Below are positions 34,076 to 41,358 of a stretch of 64,000 nucleotides of DNA, piece after piece. The position numbers were made by a program, and so were the translations under genes. Under the pieces are notes generated by a model that had not been told where the DNA came from, did not search any database, and saw nothing but the letters and a program-made list of their open reading frames with translations. Source of the DNA: Streptomyces sp. NBC_00094. GTDB taxonomy: Bacteria; Actinomycetota; Actinomycetes; Streptomycetales; Streptomycetaceae. Location of the stretch: NCBI RefSeq assembly GCF_026343125.1, contig NZ_JAPEMB010000001.1, positions 2,418,001 through 2,482,000 of the forward strand, read 5' to 3'. The stretch's first letter is position 1. Each line of letters begins with the position of its first letter.

Positions 34076-35038
34076 ATGCAGCTGGAGTTGAGGCATCTTG
34101 AGGCCGTCTGCCGGATAGCGGAAGCGGGCAGTCTGGGGCGTGCGGCCGGGCGGCTCGGGGTCTCGCAGCCGGCTCTCTCGGCACAGCTGCGCCGGATCGA
34201 ACGGGTCGCCGGCGGCGAGCTGTTCCTCCGCGGCCGGACCGGCGTGGAGCCCACCCCGCTGGGCGAGTTCGTGCTCTCCAAGGCCCGGCTCGTACTCGGT
34301 GAGATGGACGCGCTGTCCGCCGGGGCGCGGGCCGTCGCCCCGCACACCCCGCTGCGCCTCGGCTGCATCCTGCTCGTCCTCGTCGACGGACTCCTCGGGC
34401 AGTTGGAGGAGGTCATGGCGGGGCAGGACATCGCGGTGACCGTGGAGCACTCGGCGACGACGCTGACCCGGCAGCTCGGCGCGGGGCGGTACGACGCGGT
34501 GCTGTACGGGGAGGTCAACGACCACGAGGTGCCGCTGCCGGAGGGGACGACGGCCCGGACCCTGGTGCCCAAGGAGCCGTTCTGCGTCCGCCTTTCGGCG
34601 GCGCACCCGCTGGCCGGGAAGGACCGGATCGCGCTGGCCGAGCTGGCGGGCGAGTCCTGGATGACGCTGGTGGAGGACGACGACGGCGGGCCGGAGGCGC
34701 TCGTCGCCGCCTGCGCGAAGGCCGGGTTCACGCCCTCGCTGCGGCACCGGGTGGCCGACCGGAAGATGCACTACGACCTGATCGCGGCCGGCCGGGCGAT
34801 CTCGATGAGCCAGCCGACGGCCCCGCCCGCGGCGGGCACGGTGCTGCGCCCCCTGGAGGGCGACCCGGTGATGGGCCGGATCCGGCTGGCCTGGAACCGG
34901 GCGGCGGTCCCGGCCCCGCACGCGGAGCTGCTGTACCGGGCGGCCGTCCGGGCGTATCTGGCGAACGTGGACAACAACGCCTTCTACCGGGCCTGGTGGG
35001 ACGCGCGGCCCGAGCTGCACCCGGCCCTCGAAGGCTGA
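34076..35038 (+). CDS. LysR-family regulator
   Basis: The 320-residue protein has an N-terminal LysR HTH (SLGRAAGRLGVSQPALSAQL) and an effector-binding domain. It is divergent from the M4 protease gene, an arrangement known for Streptomyces protease activators of the MprR/SnpR type, though those control a different protease family. No Shine-Dalgarno is obvious before ATG 34076. A relaxed GC-rich hairpin follows the stop codon. Confidence 0.88.
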   Translation: MQLELRHLEAVCRIAEAGSLGRAAGRLGVSQPALSAQLRRIERVAGGELFLRGRTGVEPTPLGEFVLSKARLVLGEMDALSAGARAVAPHTPLRLGCILLVLVDGLLGQLEEVMAGQDIAVTVEHSATTLTRQLGAGRYDAVLYGEVNDHEVPLPEGTTARTLVPKEPFCVRLSAAHPLAGKDRIALAELAGESWMTLVEDDDGGPEALVAACAKAGFTPSLRHRVADRKMHYDLIAAGRAISMSQPTAPPAAGTVLRPLEGDPVMGRIRLAWNRAAVPAPHAELLYRAAVRAYLANVDNNAFYRAWWDARPELHPALEG

Positions 35039-35047
35039 GGCGCCTGC

Positions 35048-35084
35048 CGAGGACCGGGTGCTCAGGGCGCCCGGCCCGTCCTCG
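35048..35084. terminator. Possible terminator
   Basis: CGAGGACCGGG can pair with CCCGG and CGTCCTCG, with mismatches, between the converging LysR and pectate lyase genes. Confidence 0.35.
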
Positions 35085-35106
35085 CCGGATCAGCCGTAGG
35101 ACCGGA

Positions 35107-35922
35107 TCAGTCGTAGGAGAGGTCTCCGGCCGTGTAGCGGCAGGTGGTGCCGTCCGGTCCGGTGCCGATCTCCTTCGGCTCCTTACCGGTGTCGTTGCCG
35201 GTGAAGCGGGTGCACGGCTTGATCTTCCGCTGGGTGTCGCCGTGGATCCGGATGTTCCGCAGGCTCGCGGTGTCGCCGTAGTTGGCGTTGACGCCGACGA
35301 TCGACTTGCCGGGCGCGGTGATGTCCACGTCGTTGATCAGGATCGTGCGCGGGTACTGCTTCTTGCAGTTGCCGCAGGAGCGGACCAGTTTGCCGAAGTC
35401 GGAGACCTGGAACTTGTTCACGACCAGCTTGCCCGCGCCGTTGAACTGGAAGACCTTGTCGGACGCGCCCTTCGCGCCACCGCCGTGGACCGCGTACACC
35501 GCCGCCTTCGAGGTGCCCTTGAAGGTGGCGGCGTCCTCGCCGACGTTCTCCCACCAGACGTTCTGGAGGGTGCAGCTGCCGAGGCAGTGGACCCCGTCGG
35601 CGGCGGGGGTGCCGATGATCACGTTCTTGAGAGTCGCGCCGTCCTTGAGGACGAAGAGGGGCTGCTGGCTCTCGCTCTGCCCGTCGGAGCCGAGCTCACC
35701 GGTGCCGGAGAAGCGCTTGAGCTTGCCGTCGTAGGTGCCGGAGACCTCGATGGTCGTGGCGACCGGCGTGCTGCCCTTCGCCTGCGGCCAGGCGGCCGCC
35801 GTCGCCGCGCCCGCGGGGGCGAGCAGGGTGGTGGTGACGATCGCCGCGCCGGTGATGCCGAGGGCGCTCAGGCCGCCGACGACCGCGCGGCGGCGGGCTG
35901 TCTTCCGCTTGTGTGACGTCAC
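35107..35922 (-). CDS. Secreted pectate lyase (PL3 type)
   Basis: The 271-residue protein has an Arg-rich twin-arginine-like N-terminus (TARRRAVVGGLSALGITGAA) followed by a hydrophobic core and Ala-rich cleavage region. The mature part is a right-handed beta-helix pattern typical of family 3: LKNVIIGTPAADGVHCLGSC, VWWENVGEDAATFKG, and several Cys pairs. It degrades pectin, consistent with a soil saprophyte. GTG start with GAGGAAAGAG upstream. The EI24 gene lies 12 bases upstream on the same strand. Confidence 0.9.
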   Translation of the reverse strand: MTSHKRKTARRRAVVGGLSALGITGAAIVTTTLLAPAGAATAAAWPQAKGSTPVATTIEVSGTYDGKLKRFSGTGELGSDGQSESQQPLFVLKDGATLKNVIIGTPAADGVHCLGSCTLQNVWWENVGEDAATFKGTSKAAVYAVHGGGAKGASDKVFQFNGAGKLVVNKFQVSDFGKLVRSCGNCKKQYPRTILINDVDITAPGKSIVGVNANYGDTASLRNIRIHGDTQRKIKPCTRFTGNDTGKEPKEIGTGPDGTTCRYTAGDLSYD

Positions 35923-35934
35923 GGTGCTCTTTCC

Positions 35935-36774
35935 TCAGTGGGGGATGTGGTGCACCCCCTGGTCGCCACCGGAGGACGAAAGGTTGCCGCGTTCTTGATC
36001 GTTTTCCTCGGAGTCGCCGTCCGGGCCCTCGCCGGCCGTCTCGCCGCGCAGGTCCCGGGCCATCAGGGTGGCTCCGGCGACGGCTCCCGGCATCAGGAAG
36101 ACGGCGACGAACGGCACCAGGAAGGCGAGGGTCAGCGGTACGCCGAAGCCGAGGGTGGTCATGCGGCGGCCGCGCAGCAGCGCGAGCCGTTCCTTGAGCT
36201 CGACGCCCCGGCGCTGGAGGGCGACGGACGCGAGCTCCTGGGTGAGGAAGAAGCCGGAGACGCAGAAGCCGAGGACGGGGACGACGGTCTGGCCGATCAC
36301 CGGGATGAAACCGCAGGCGAAGAGCAGGATGCCGTAGAACGCGACCCGCAGCAGGACGCGCAGGCTGTCACGGGCCGAGATCCACAGCTCGCGCCAGAGC
36401 GGCAGCCCGGACTCGGGCACGTCGCCGCCCTCGCTGCGGTCGACCTCCTCCGAGAGGGACTCGTAGAAGGGCTGGCCGACGAGGAGGGTCACGGCGGTGA
36501 AGGTGATGACCGCGAGGAACAGCCCGAAGGCGAAGACGAGGCCCGTGACCGTGCCCCGGAGGATCCCGAGCCAGGGCGAGCTCCAGTCGTCGGCGAACGG
36601 CGTCACCCAGCCCGCCAGGTCGTCGGCGCCGTACGCGAGGCCGACGAGCGCTCCCGTGTAGAGAACGAGGGTCACGAGCCCGGGCAACAGCCCGAAACCG
36701 AACCACCGCCCGTGCCGGCCGACCCACTTCTGGCCCTGTACCAGGTATCTGAAACCCACCCCGAGATCACGCAT
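35935..36774 (-). CDS. EI24-domain (CysZ-like) membrane protein
   Basis: The 279-residue protein has four to five hydrophobic segments (GLLPGLVTLVLYTGALVGL, VFAFGLFLAVITFTAVTLL) and the family signature GQPFYESLSEEVDR, plus an acidic/hydrophilic C-terminal tail. Bacterial members include the sulfate-related CysZ, but actinobacterial ones are uncharacterised, so no substrate is proposed. ATG 36774 is used; GTG 36783 is an in-frame alternative. Confidence 0.82.
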   Translation of the reverse strand: MRDLGVGFRYLVQGQKWVGRHGRWFGFGLLPGLVTLVLYTGALVGLAYGADDLAGWVTPFADDWSSPWLGILRGTVTGLVFAFGLFLAVITFTAVTLLVGQPFYESLSEEVDRSEGGDVPESGLPLWRELWISARDSLRVLLRVAFYGILLFACGFIPVIGQTVVPVLGFCVSGFFLTQELASVALQRRGVELKERLALLRGRRMTTLGFGVPLTLAFLVPFVAVFLMPGAVAGATLMARDLRGETAGEGPDGDSEENDQERGNLSSSGGDQGVHHIPH

Positions 36775-36799
36775 GGGGGTCACCCTACTGACGAACGCG

Positions 36800-36839
36800 G
36801 TGAGGGCCGCACCCCGGTCGGTCGGGGTGCGGCCCTCAC
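36800..36839 (-). terminator. Strong terminator
   Basis: A perfect 17-bp stem (36800-36816 with 36823-36839, GTGAGGGCCGCACCCCG and complement) and 6-base loop follow the organic hydroperoxide resistance gene on the minus strand. Confidence 0.8.
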
Positions 36840-36859
36840 TCAGTGTGCAGGTCCGGAGC

Positions 36860-37282
36860 TCAGACGGCGAGCTCGACCGTGATGTTCCCGCGGGTCGCCT
36901 TGGAGTACGGGCAGACCTGGTGGGCCTTCTCGATCAGGCTCTTGGCGGTCTCGGCGTCCACGTTCGGAATGGTCGCCGAGATCTTGACGATGATGCCGAA
37001 GCCGTCGTCGTTCTTGCCGATACCCACCTCGGCGGTGACCGTCGAGCCGGACACGTCGGCGTTCTCGTTGCGGGCGACGACGCCCAGCGCGCCCTGGAAG
37101 CAGGCGCTGTAGCCGGCCGCGAAGAGCTGCTCGGGGTTGGTGCCCGCGCCGGAGCCGCCCATCGCCTTGGGCGGGTTGACGACGACGTCGAGCTGACCGT
37201 CGTCGGTGGCGACCCGACCGTCACGGCCGTTCTCGGCGGTGGCGATGGCGGTGTAGACAACGTCGGAGTGCTGGATGGACAT
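36860..37282 (-). CDS. Organic hydroperoxide resistance protein (Ohr/OsmC)
   Basis: The 140-residue peroxidase reduces organic hydroperoxides with two cysteines, Cys61 (GYSACFQGAL) and Cys124 (HQVCPYSKATRG). A second Ohr gene at 56256 is clearly related (both contain GTNPEQLFAAGY), so this is a paralogue. Unlike the second copy, it has no adjacent OhrR; a quinone oxidoreductase and MarR gene lie upstream. AAGGAA precedes the ATG at a long spacing. Confidence 0.92.
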   Translation of the reverse strand: MSIQHSDVVYTAIATAENGRDGRVATDDGQLDVVVNPPKAMGGSGAGTNPEQLFAAGYSACFQGALGVVARNENADVSGSTVTAEVGIGKNDDGFGIIVKISATIPNVDAETAKSLIEKAHQVCPYSKATRGNITVELAV

Positions 37283-37345
37283 GCTGGTGATTCCTTCGTC
37301 AGTTCGCCGCGACTCGCGCCCACGATCGCGACGGCTGAGGGAAGA

Positions 37346-38365
37346 CTAGCGGGTCACCGAAACGATCATCTTTCCGGTGTTGTCCCCACGGAGCAGTCCG
37401 AGGAAGGCCTCCACGCCGTTCTCGATGCCGTCGACGAAGGTCTCGCGGTGCTTCAGCTCACCGGAGCCGAGCCAGCCGCCGACCTCCTGGACGAACTGGT
37501 TCTGCATGCCGTAGTGGTCGCCGACGAGGACGCCCTGGAGACGGAGCCGCTTGCCGATGATCATCGCCATGTTGCGCGGTCCCGCGACCGGCTCCGTGTC
37601 GTTGTACTGGGCGATCATGCCGCAGATGGTGGCGCGGCCGTGCACGTTGAGCGAGGAGATCGCGGCTTCGAGGTGGTCCCCTCCGACGTTGTCGAAGTAG
37701 ACGTCGATGCCGTCCGGGGCGGCCTCCCGGAGCTGGTCCCTGACCGGGCCGTTCTTGTAGTTGAAGGCCGCGTCGAAGCCGAGCTCCTCGACGAGGAACT
37801 TCACCTTCTCGTCGGAGCCGGCGGAGCCGATGACCCGGGAGGCGCCCTTGAGGCGCGCCATCTGACCGACCTGGCTGCCGACGGCCCCGGCCGCGCCGGA
37901 GACGAAGACCGCGTCGCCCTCCTTGAAGGAGGCGACCTCGAAGAGGCCCGCGTAGGCCGTGAGGCCCGTCATGCCGAGCACGCCGAGGTAGGCGGAGAGG
38001 GGGGCGAGCGCCGGGTCGACCTTGGTCGCGTGCTGCGCCGGGACGTCGGCGTACTCGCGCCAGCCGAGGCCGTGCAGGACGTGGTCGCCGACGGCGAAGC
38101 CCTCCGCGTTGGACGCGACGACCTCGCCGACCGCGCCGCCGTCCATGGGGCGGTCGAGCGCGAACGGCGGGATGTACGACTTCACGTCGTTCATCCTGCC
38201 GCGCATGTACGGGTCGACGGAGAAGTGCAGGTTGCGCACGAGGATGCGGCCCTCGGCGGGCTCGGCGACCGGGGTCTCGCGCAGGGCGAAGTCCGCCGAG
38301 GTCGGCCAGCCGTGCGGACGGGCGACGAGGTGCCACTCACGGCTGGACGCGGGAAGTACGGACAT
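37346..38365 (-). CDS. NADP-dependent medium-chain oxidoreductase
   Basis: The 339-residue zinc-independent enzyme resembles the leukotriene B4 dehydrogenase/alkenal reductase branch: SVDPYMRGRMND, the nucleotide motif VSGAAGAVGSQVGQ and DVYFDNVGGDHLEAAI. It probably reduces alpha,beta-unsaturated carbonyls. GGAGG lies eight bases before ATG 38365; the in-frame extension to 38392 has no such site. It diverges from a MarR gene with a CTTGA-N12-TCAAG site between them. Confidence 0.9.
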   Translation of the reverse strand: MSVLPASSREWHLVARPHGWPTSADFALRETPVAEPAEGRILVRNLHFSVDPYMRGRMNDVKSYIPPFALDRPMDGGAVGEVVASNAEGFAVGDHVLHGLGWREYADVPAQHATKVDPALAPLSAYLGVLGMTGLTAYAGLFEVASFKEGDAVFVSGAAGAVGSQVGQMARLKGASRVIGSAGSDEKVKFLVEELGFDAAFNYKNGPVRDQLREAAPDGIDVYFDNVGGDHLEAAISSLNVHGRATICGMIAQYNDTEPVAGPRNMAMIIGKRLRLQGVLVGDHYGMQNQFVQEVGGWLGSGELKHRETFVDGIENGVEAFLGLLRGDNTGKMIVSVTR

Positions 38366-38428
38366 GAGCACGGCCTCCAAGAAAAGCTTCACACCACAAA
38401 AGGTTCACTTACTGAAACAACCATGCGC

Positions 38429-38450
38429 CTTGATATTTCATGTTGTCAAG
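38429..38450. promoter_or_regulatory. MarR operator candidate
   Basis: CTTGA (38429-38433) and TCAAG (38446-38450) are inverted with 12 bases between, in an AT-rich gap between the divergent oxidoreductase and MarR genes. TTGATA within it could be a -35 box. Confidence 0.6.
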
Positions 38451-38471
38451 TATCCGGGTAGGATGAGGCCC

Positions 38472-38909
38472 ATGGCCACCTCACGCACGGACCCCCTGAC
38501 CCTCGAAGTCGTCGAGCTGATCGGCACGGTCGTGGCGCGCTACTACGAGGAGTACGAGCAGGCGGCCGCTCAGCACTCGCTCACCGGCGCGCAGGCCAGG
38601 GTCCTCGGGCTGCTCTCGCTCGACCCGCTGCCGATGCGCAGGATCGCCCAGAAGCTGAAGTGCGAGCCCTCCAACATCACGGGGATAGTCGACCGCCTGG
38701 AGGCCCGTGGCCTGGTGGAACGCCGCCCCGACCCGGACGACCGCCGGGTCAAGCTGGCCGTCCCCACGGACACGGGCCGGGACACCGCCCGGCGGCTCCG
38801 CGAGTCGCTGGACTTCGCCCGCGAACCCCTCGGCGAGCTGACCGAGGTCGAGCGGACCCTCCTGCGGGACCTCCTGAAGCGGATGCTCGGGGAGGACGCG
38901 GGGGTCTAG
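38472..38909 (+). CDS. MarR-family regulator
   Basis: The 145-residue winged-helix protein has LTGAQARVLGLLSLDPLPMR, the recognition region CEPSNITGIVDRLEARGLV, and wing ERRPDPDDRRVKLAV. No Cys lies at the OhrR position, so it is not an OhrR. It probably represses the divergent oxidoreductase. ATG 38472 follows GGATGAGG; ATG 38463 is possible. Confidence 0.87.
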   Translation: MATSRTDPLTLEVVELIGTVVARYYEEYEQAAAQHSLTGAQARVLGLLSLDPLPMRRIAQKLKCEPSNITGIVDRLEARGLVERRPDPDDRRVKLAVPTDTGRDTARRLRESLDFAREPLGELTEVERTLLRDLLKRMLGEDAGV

Positions 38910-38910
38910 G

Positions 38911-38957
38911 GGTGTCCCGACCCTGATCCGGCCTGATCGACGACACGACACCGCCGG
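38911..38957. repeat. Dispersed palindromic repeat, copy A
   Basis: Contains the 19-mer CCCTGATCCGGCCTGATCG (38921-38939), found identically at 43164-43182 and with one change, inverted, at 56745-56763. It lies two bases after the MarR stop codon, with GGTGTC and GACACC at its ends, and could act as a terminator. Confidence 0.7.
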
Positions 38958-38965
38958 ACAAGGCC

Positions 38966-39811
38966 CTAGACGCACCACCAGAGGAAGGGGGTGCAGGTCG
39001 GGCTGGGGGTCGGCGTGGGGGTCGGGCTCGGTGTTCCCGTCGCCGTCGCGGACGGGGAGCCGCTCGGGGTGGACCCCGTGGCCGTGGACGTCGGTGTCGC
39101 CGTGGCGGTGGCGGTCGGCGTGCCGGGCCGGGTGACGTCGGGCGTGGCGGACGGGGACGTCGAGCTCGTGGGCGTCGGCGTCGTCGCCTGCGCGGGGGCG
39201 CCGCCGGACCCCTCCCCCGTACCGGAACCGGAGCCCGAGCCCGAGCCGGTGCCCGGGGCCGCACCGGAGCCGGAGCCCGTACCGGCGCCCGCGCCCGTAC
39301 CCGTACCCGTACTCGTACCCACCTGGTGATCGCGTGGGGGTGCGCTCGTGCTCGGCGCGTCCGTGACCGGGGGCGGGCCCGAGCCGTCCGGCGGCTCGGT
39401 GCTGTCGACGGGGGCGGGCGGCAGCGGGGTCTCGACGACCTCCTGCTCCTGGACGGCCGTGGCCGCACCGCTCGCCTCCGGCTCCTCCAGGGCCAGCTTC
39501 ACCACGCTCAGCGTCCCGGCGGCGAGCACCAGGCCCACCGTCCCCAGCAACGCCGTACGTCCCCGGTGCCCCCGCGCCCGTCTGCTCCCGCGCGCGCCGG
39601 GCCGGCCCCGCGCGGCGACACGGGCGGCGCGGCGGCCTCCCGCGGCCGGGCGCGGCGGCTCGACGACGTCCAGCTCGTAGACGTGCTCCGGCTCGGGAGG
39701 CGGAACGGGTATGTGGGGGGTCTCGTACCGCAGTTCCTCGACGGGGGTCCCGCACCCGGCACAGGCGAGGGCCCCGTTGAGATGCCGCCGGCACGCGTGG
39801 CAGTAGTCCAT
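38966..39811 (-). CDS. SCO2400-type zinc-ribbon membrane protein
   Basis: The 281-residue protein has an N-terminal zinc ribbon (YCHACRRHLNGALACAGC), a basic Arg/Gly stretch, one membrane helix (LLGTVGLVLAAGTLSVVKLA, about 88-107), then a long Gly-Thr-Ser-Pro low-complexity extracytoplasmic tail ending in TCTPFLWWCV. The same plan, with the terminal CxPFxWWCV, marks a Streptomyces family known by SCO2400. Function unknown. The tail is built of TGTGAGAG, GSGSGSG and TATATPT repeats that probably vary in length between strains. Confidence 0.75.
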   Translation of the reverse strand: MDYCHACRRHLNGALACAGCGTPVEELRYETPHIPVPPPEPEHVYELDVVEPPRPAAGGRRAARVAARGRPGARGSRRARGHRGRTALLGTVGLVLAAGTLSVVKLALEEPEASGAATAVQEQEVVETPLPPAPVDSTEPPDGSGPPPVTDAPSTSAPPRDHQVGTSTGTGTGAGAGTGSGSGAAPGTGSGSGSGSGTGEGSGGAPAQATTPTPTSSTSPSATPDVTRPGTPTATATATPTSTATGSTPSGSPSATATGTPSPTPTPTPSPTCTPFLWWCV

Positions 39812-40211
39812 GGGGCCCGCAGACTATGCGGCGCCGTGCGGCGGCAGGTAGGCGCCGAGGTGAGGATCCTGTGAGGAAGCCGCAGGTCGGCGGCGGTGCG
39901 TCGCGATTCTCCCGCTTAGGTGAGGATCGTCTCGGGGCTGGACCGGGGGCCGGCCGGGACCCTCGCGGCCCGCCTCCGCCCCACCCCCGGCACCCCTCCG
40001 GCGCGCACCCCGCCCCACCCCCGTCACGCCTCTACCACGCCACCACCGCATCCCCGCCGCGCCCCGCCGCCGCCCGGACGGTGGCCCACCAAGTGGCCCC
40101 AGGCGGCGCAGCCCAGCGCGCGCCGGGCTCCGGGCGGTCGCACGATGCGAACAGGACCGCGCAACGCGAAACACCTCGCCCGTGCCAGCACCGCATTCCG
40201 GAGGATCCGCC
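39812..40211. other. Non-coding stretch before mbl
   Basis: No credible gene is seen in these 400 bases. AGGTGAGGATC occurs at 39858-39868 and again exactly 60 bases on at 39918-39928, which could be direct-repeat regulator sites for the divergent genes. The middle (about 39960-40080) is C-rich on the plus strand with several CCCACCCCC runs. The mbl ribosome site lies at the right end. Confidence 0.4.
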
Positions 40212-41273
40212 GTGACCGTCAGCCTTGAGCAGCTGCGCCGTTGCCATGTCGCCGTCGACCTGGGTGCCGCACGCACCCGGGTCTTCGTCAAGGGCACCGG
40301 ACTCGTCGTCGACGAGCCGAGCGTCGCCGCCGTCAACACCCGCACCGGAGCGCTGATCGCCGTCGGCGCGCTGGCCGAGAAGATGACGGGCCGCACCCCC
40401 GACTACATCCGGGTCGTCCGCCCCGTCTCCGGCGGCACGGTCGTCGACATCGAGATGGCGCAGCGGATGCTCCGTCACCTCCTGGGCGAGAAGCTGCGCC
40501 GGCAGCTCCGCCGCAAGCCGCGGCTGCGCGCGGCGGCCTGCACCCCGCACGACAGCGATCCGCTCGCGCAGCGCGCCGCCGTGGAGACCCTCGTCGGGCT
40601 CGGGGCACGCCGGGTCGAGCTGGTCGACACCCTGATCGCCGCGGCCGTGGGCTGCGGGCTCCCGGTCGAGCAGCCGACCGCCACCATGATCATGGTGTGC
40701 GGTGCGGCGACCACCCAGGTCGCGGTGCTCTCGCTCGGCGCGATCGTCACGGCCGAGCGGATCCCGATCGGCGGCGACGCCATCGACCACGCCGTCATCC
40801 AGCACCTGCGCCACCACCACGAGCTGATGCTGCCGAGCCAGTCGGTGCGCCCGCTCCAGCTCGCCCTCAGCGGCAACGGCCTGACACCGCACGGCCCCGC
40901 CTCCACCGAGATCCACGGCCGGGACGTCGCCACGGGCCTGGCCCGCTCGGTGACCGTCGACACCGCCGCCGTACGGGAGGCGATCCACACGCCGCTGACG
41001 GCGGTCCTCGACGGCATCAGCAAGGTGCTGCGCGACTGCCCGCCGGACCTGGTGGCCGACCTCGCGGACCGCGGGATCATGATGGTCGGCGGCAGCGCCC
41101 TGCTGCCGGGTCTCGACCAGATGCTGCGCGAGGCGACCGGCATGCCGGTGCACATCGCCGAACGGCCCGACGTGTGCGCGGTCCTGGGCCTCGGCGCGAT
41201 GCTGGAGGGCAAGGTCCAGCCGATGGTCCTCGACCCGCTGTCGATGCGGAACCCGCTCGCCGACATCGGCTGA
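40212..41273 (+). CDS. mbl: MreB-like bacterial actin (Mbl type)
   Basis: The 353-residue protein has the MreB/Mbl actin core: phosphate-1 loop AVDLGAARTRVFVKGTG, FtsA/MreB phosphate-2 CGAATTQVAVLSLG, and adenosine loop IMMVGGSALLPGLDQMLRE. It is more divergent than canonical MreB; several usual catalytic positions vary, as in the second Streptomyces MreB homologue Mbl, which acts with MreB in spore wall synthesis. GGAGGA lies six bases before GTG 40212. It stands alone apart from a following GAF protein. Confidence 0.85.
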   Translation: MTVSLEQLRRCHVAVDLGAARTRVFVKGTGLVVDEPSVAAVNTRTGALIAVGALAEKMTGRTPDYIRVVRPVSGGTVVDIEMAQRMLRHLLGEKLRRQLRRKPRLRAAACTPHDSDPLAQRAAVETLVGLGARRVELVDTLIAAAVGCGLPVEQPTATMIMVCGAATTQVAVLSLGAIVTAERIPIGGDAIDHAVIQHLRHHHELMLPSQSVRPLQLALSGNGLTPHGPASTEIHGRDVATGLARSVTVDTAAVREAIHTPLTAVLDGISKVLRDCPPDLVADLADRGIMMVGGSALLPGLDQMLREATGMPVHIAERPDVCAVLGLGAMLEGKVQPMVLDPLSMRNPLADIG

Positions 41274-41319
41274 CCCCGACGACGGCCGACCGCGGCATCG
41301 GCTCACCCCGACGACGACC
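41264..41319 (+). repeat. Duplicated end of mbl gene
   Basis: A 24-base segment at 41264-41287 containing the mbl stop codon is repeated with two changes at 41296-41319 (offset 32), the TGA becoming TCA in the second copy. It looks like a short tandem duplication of the gene end. Confidence 0.6.
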
Positions 41320-41358
41320 CAACGCCCGGAAACAACCGATTCGTATGACAATGAGACC

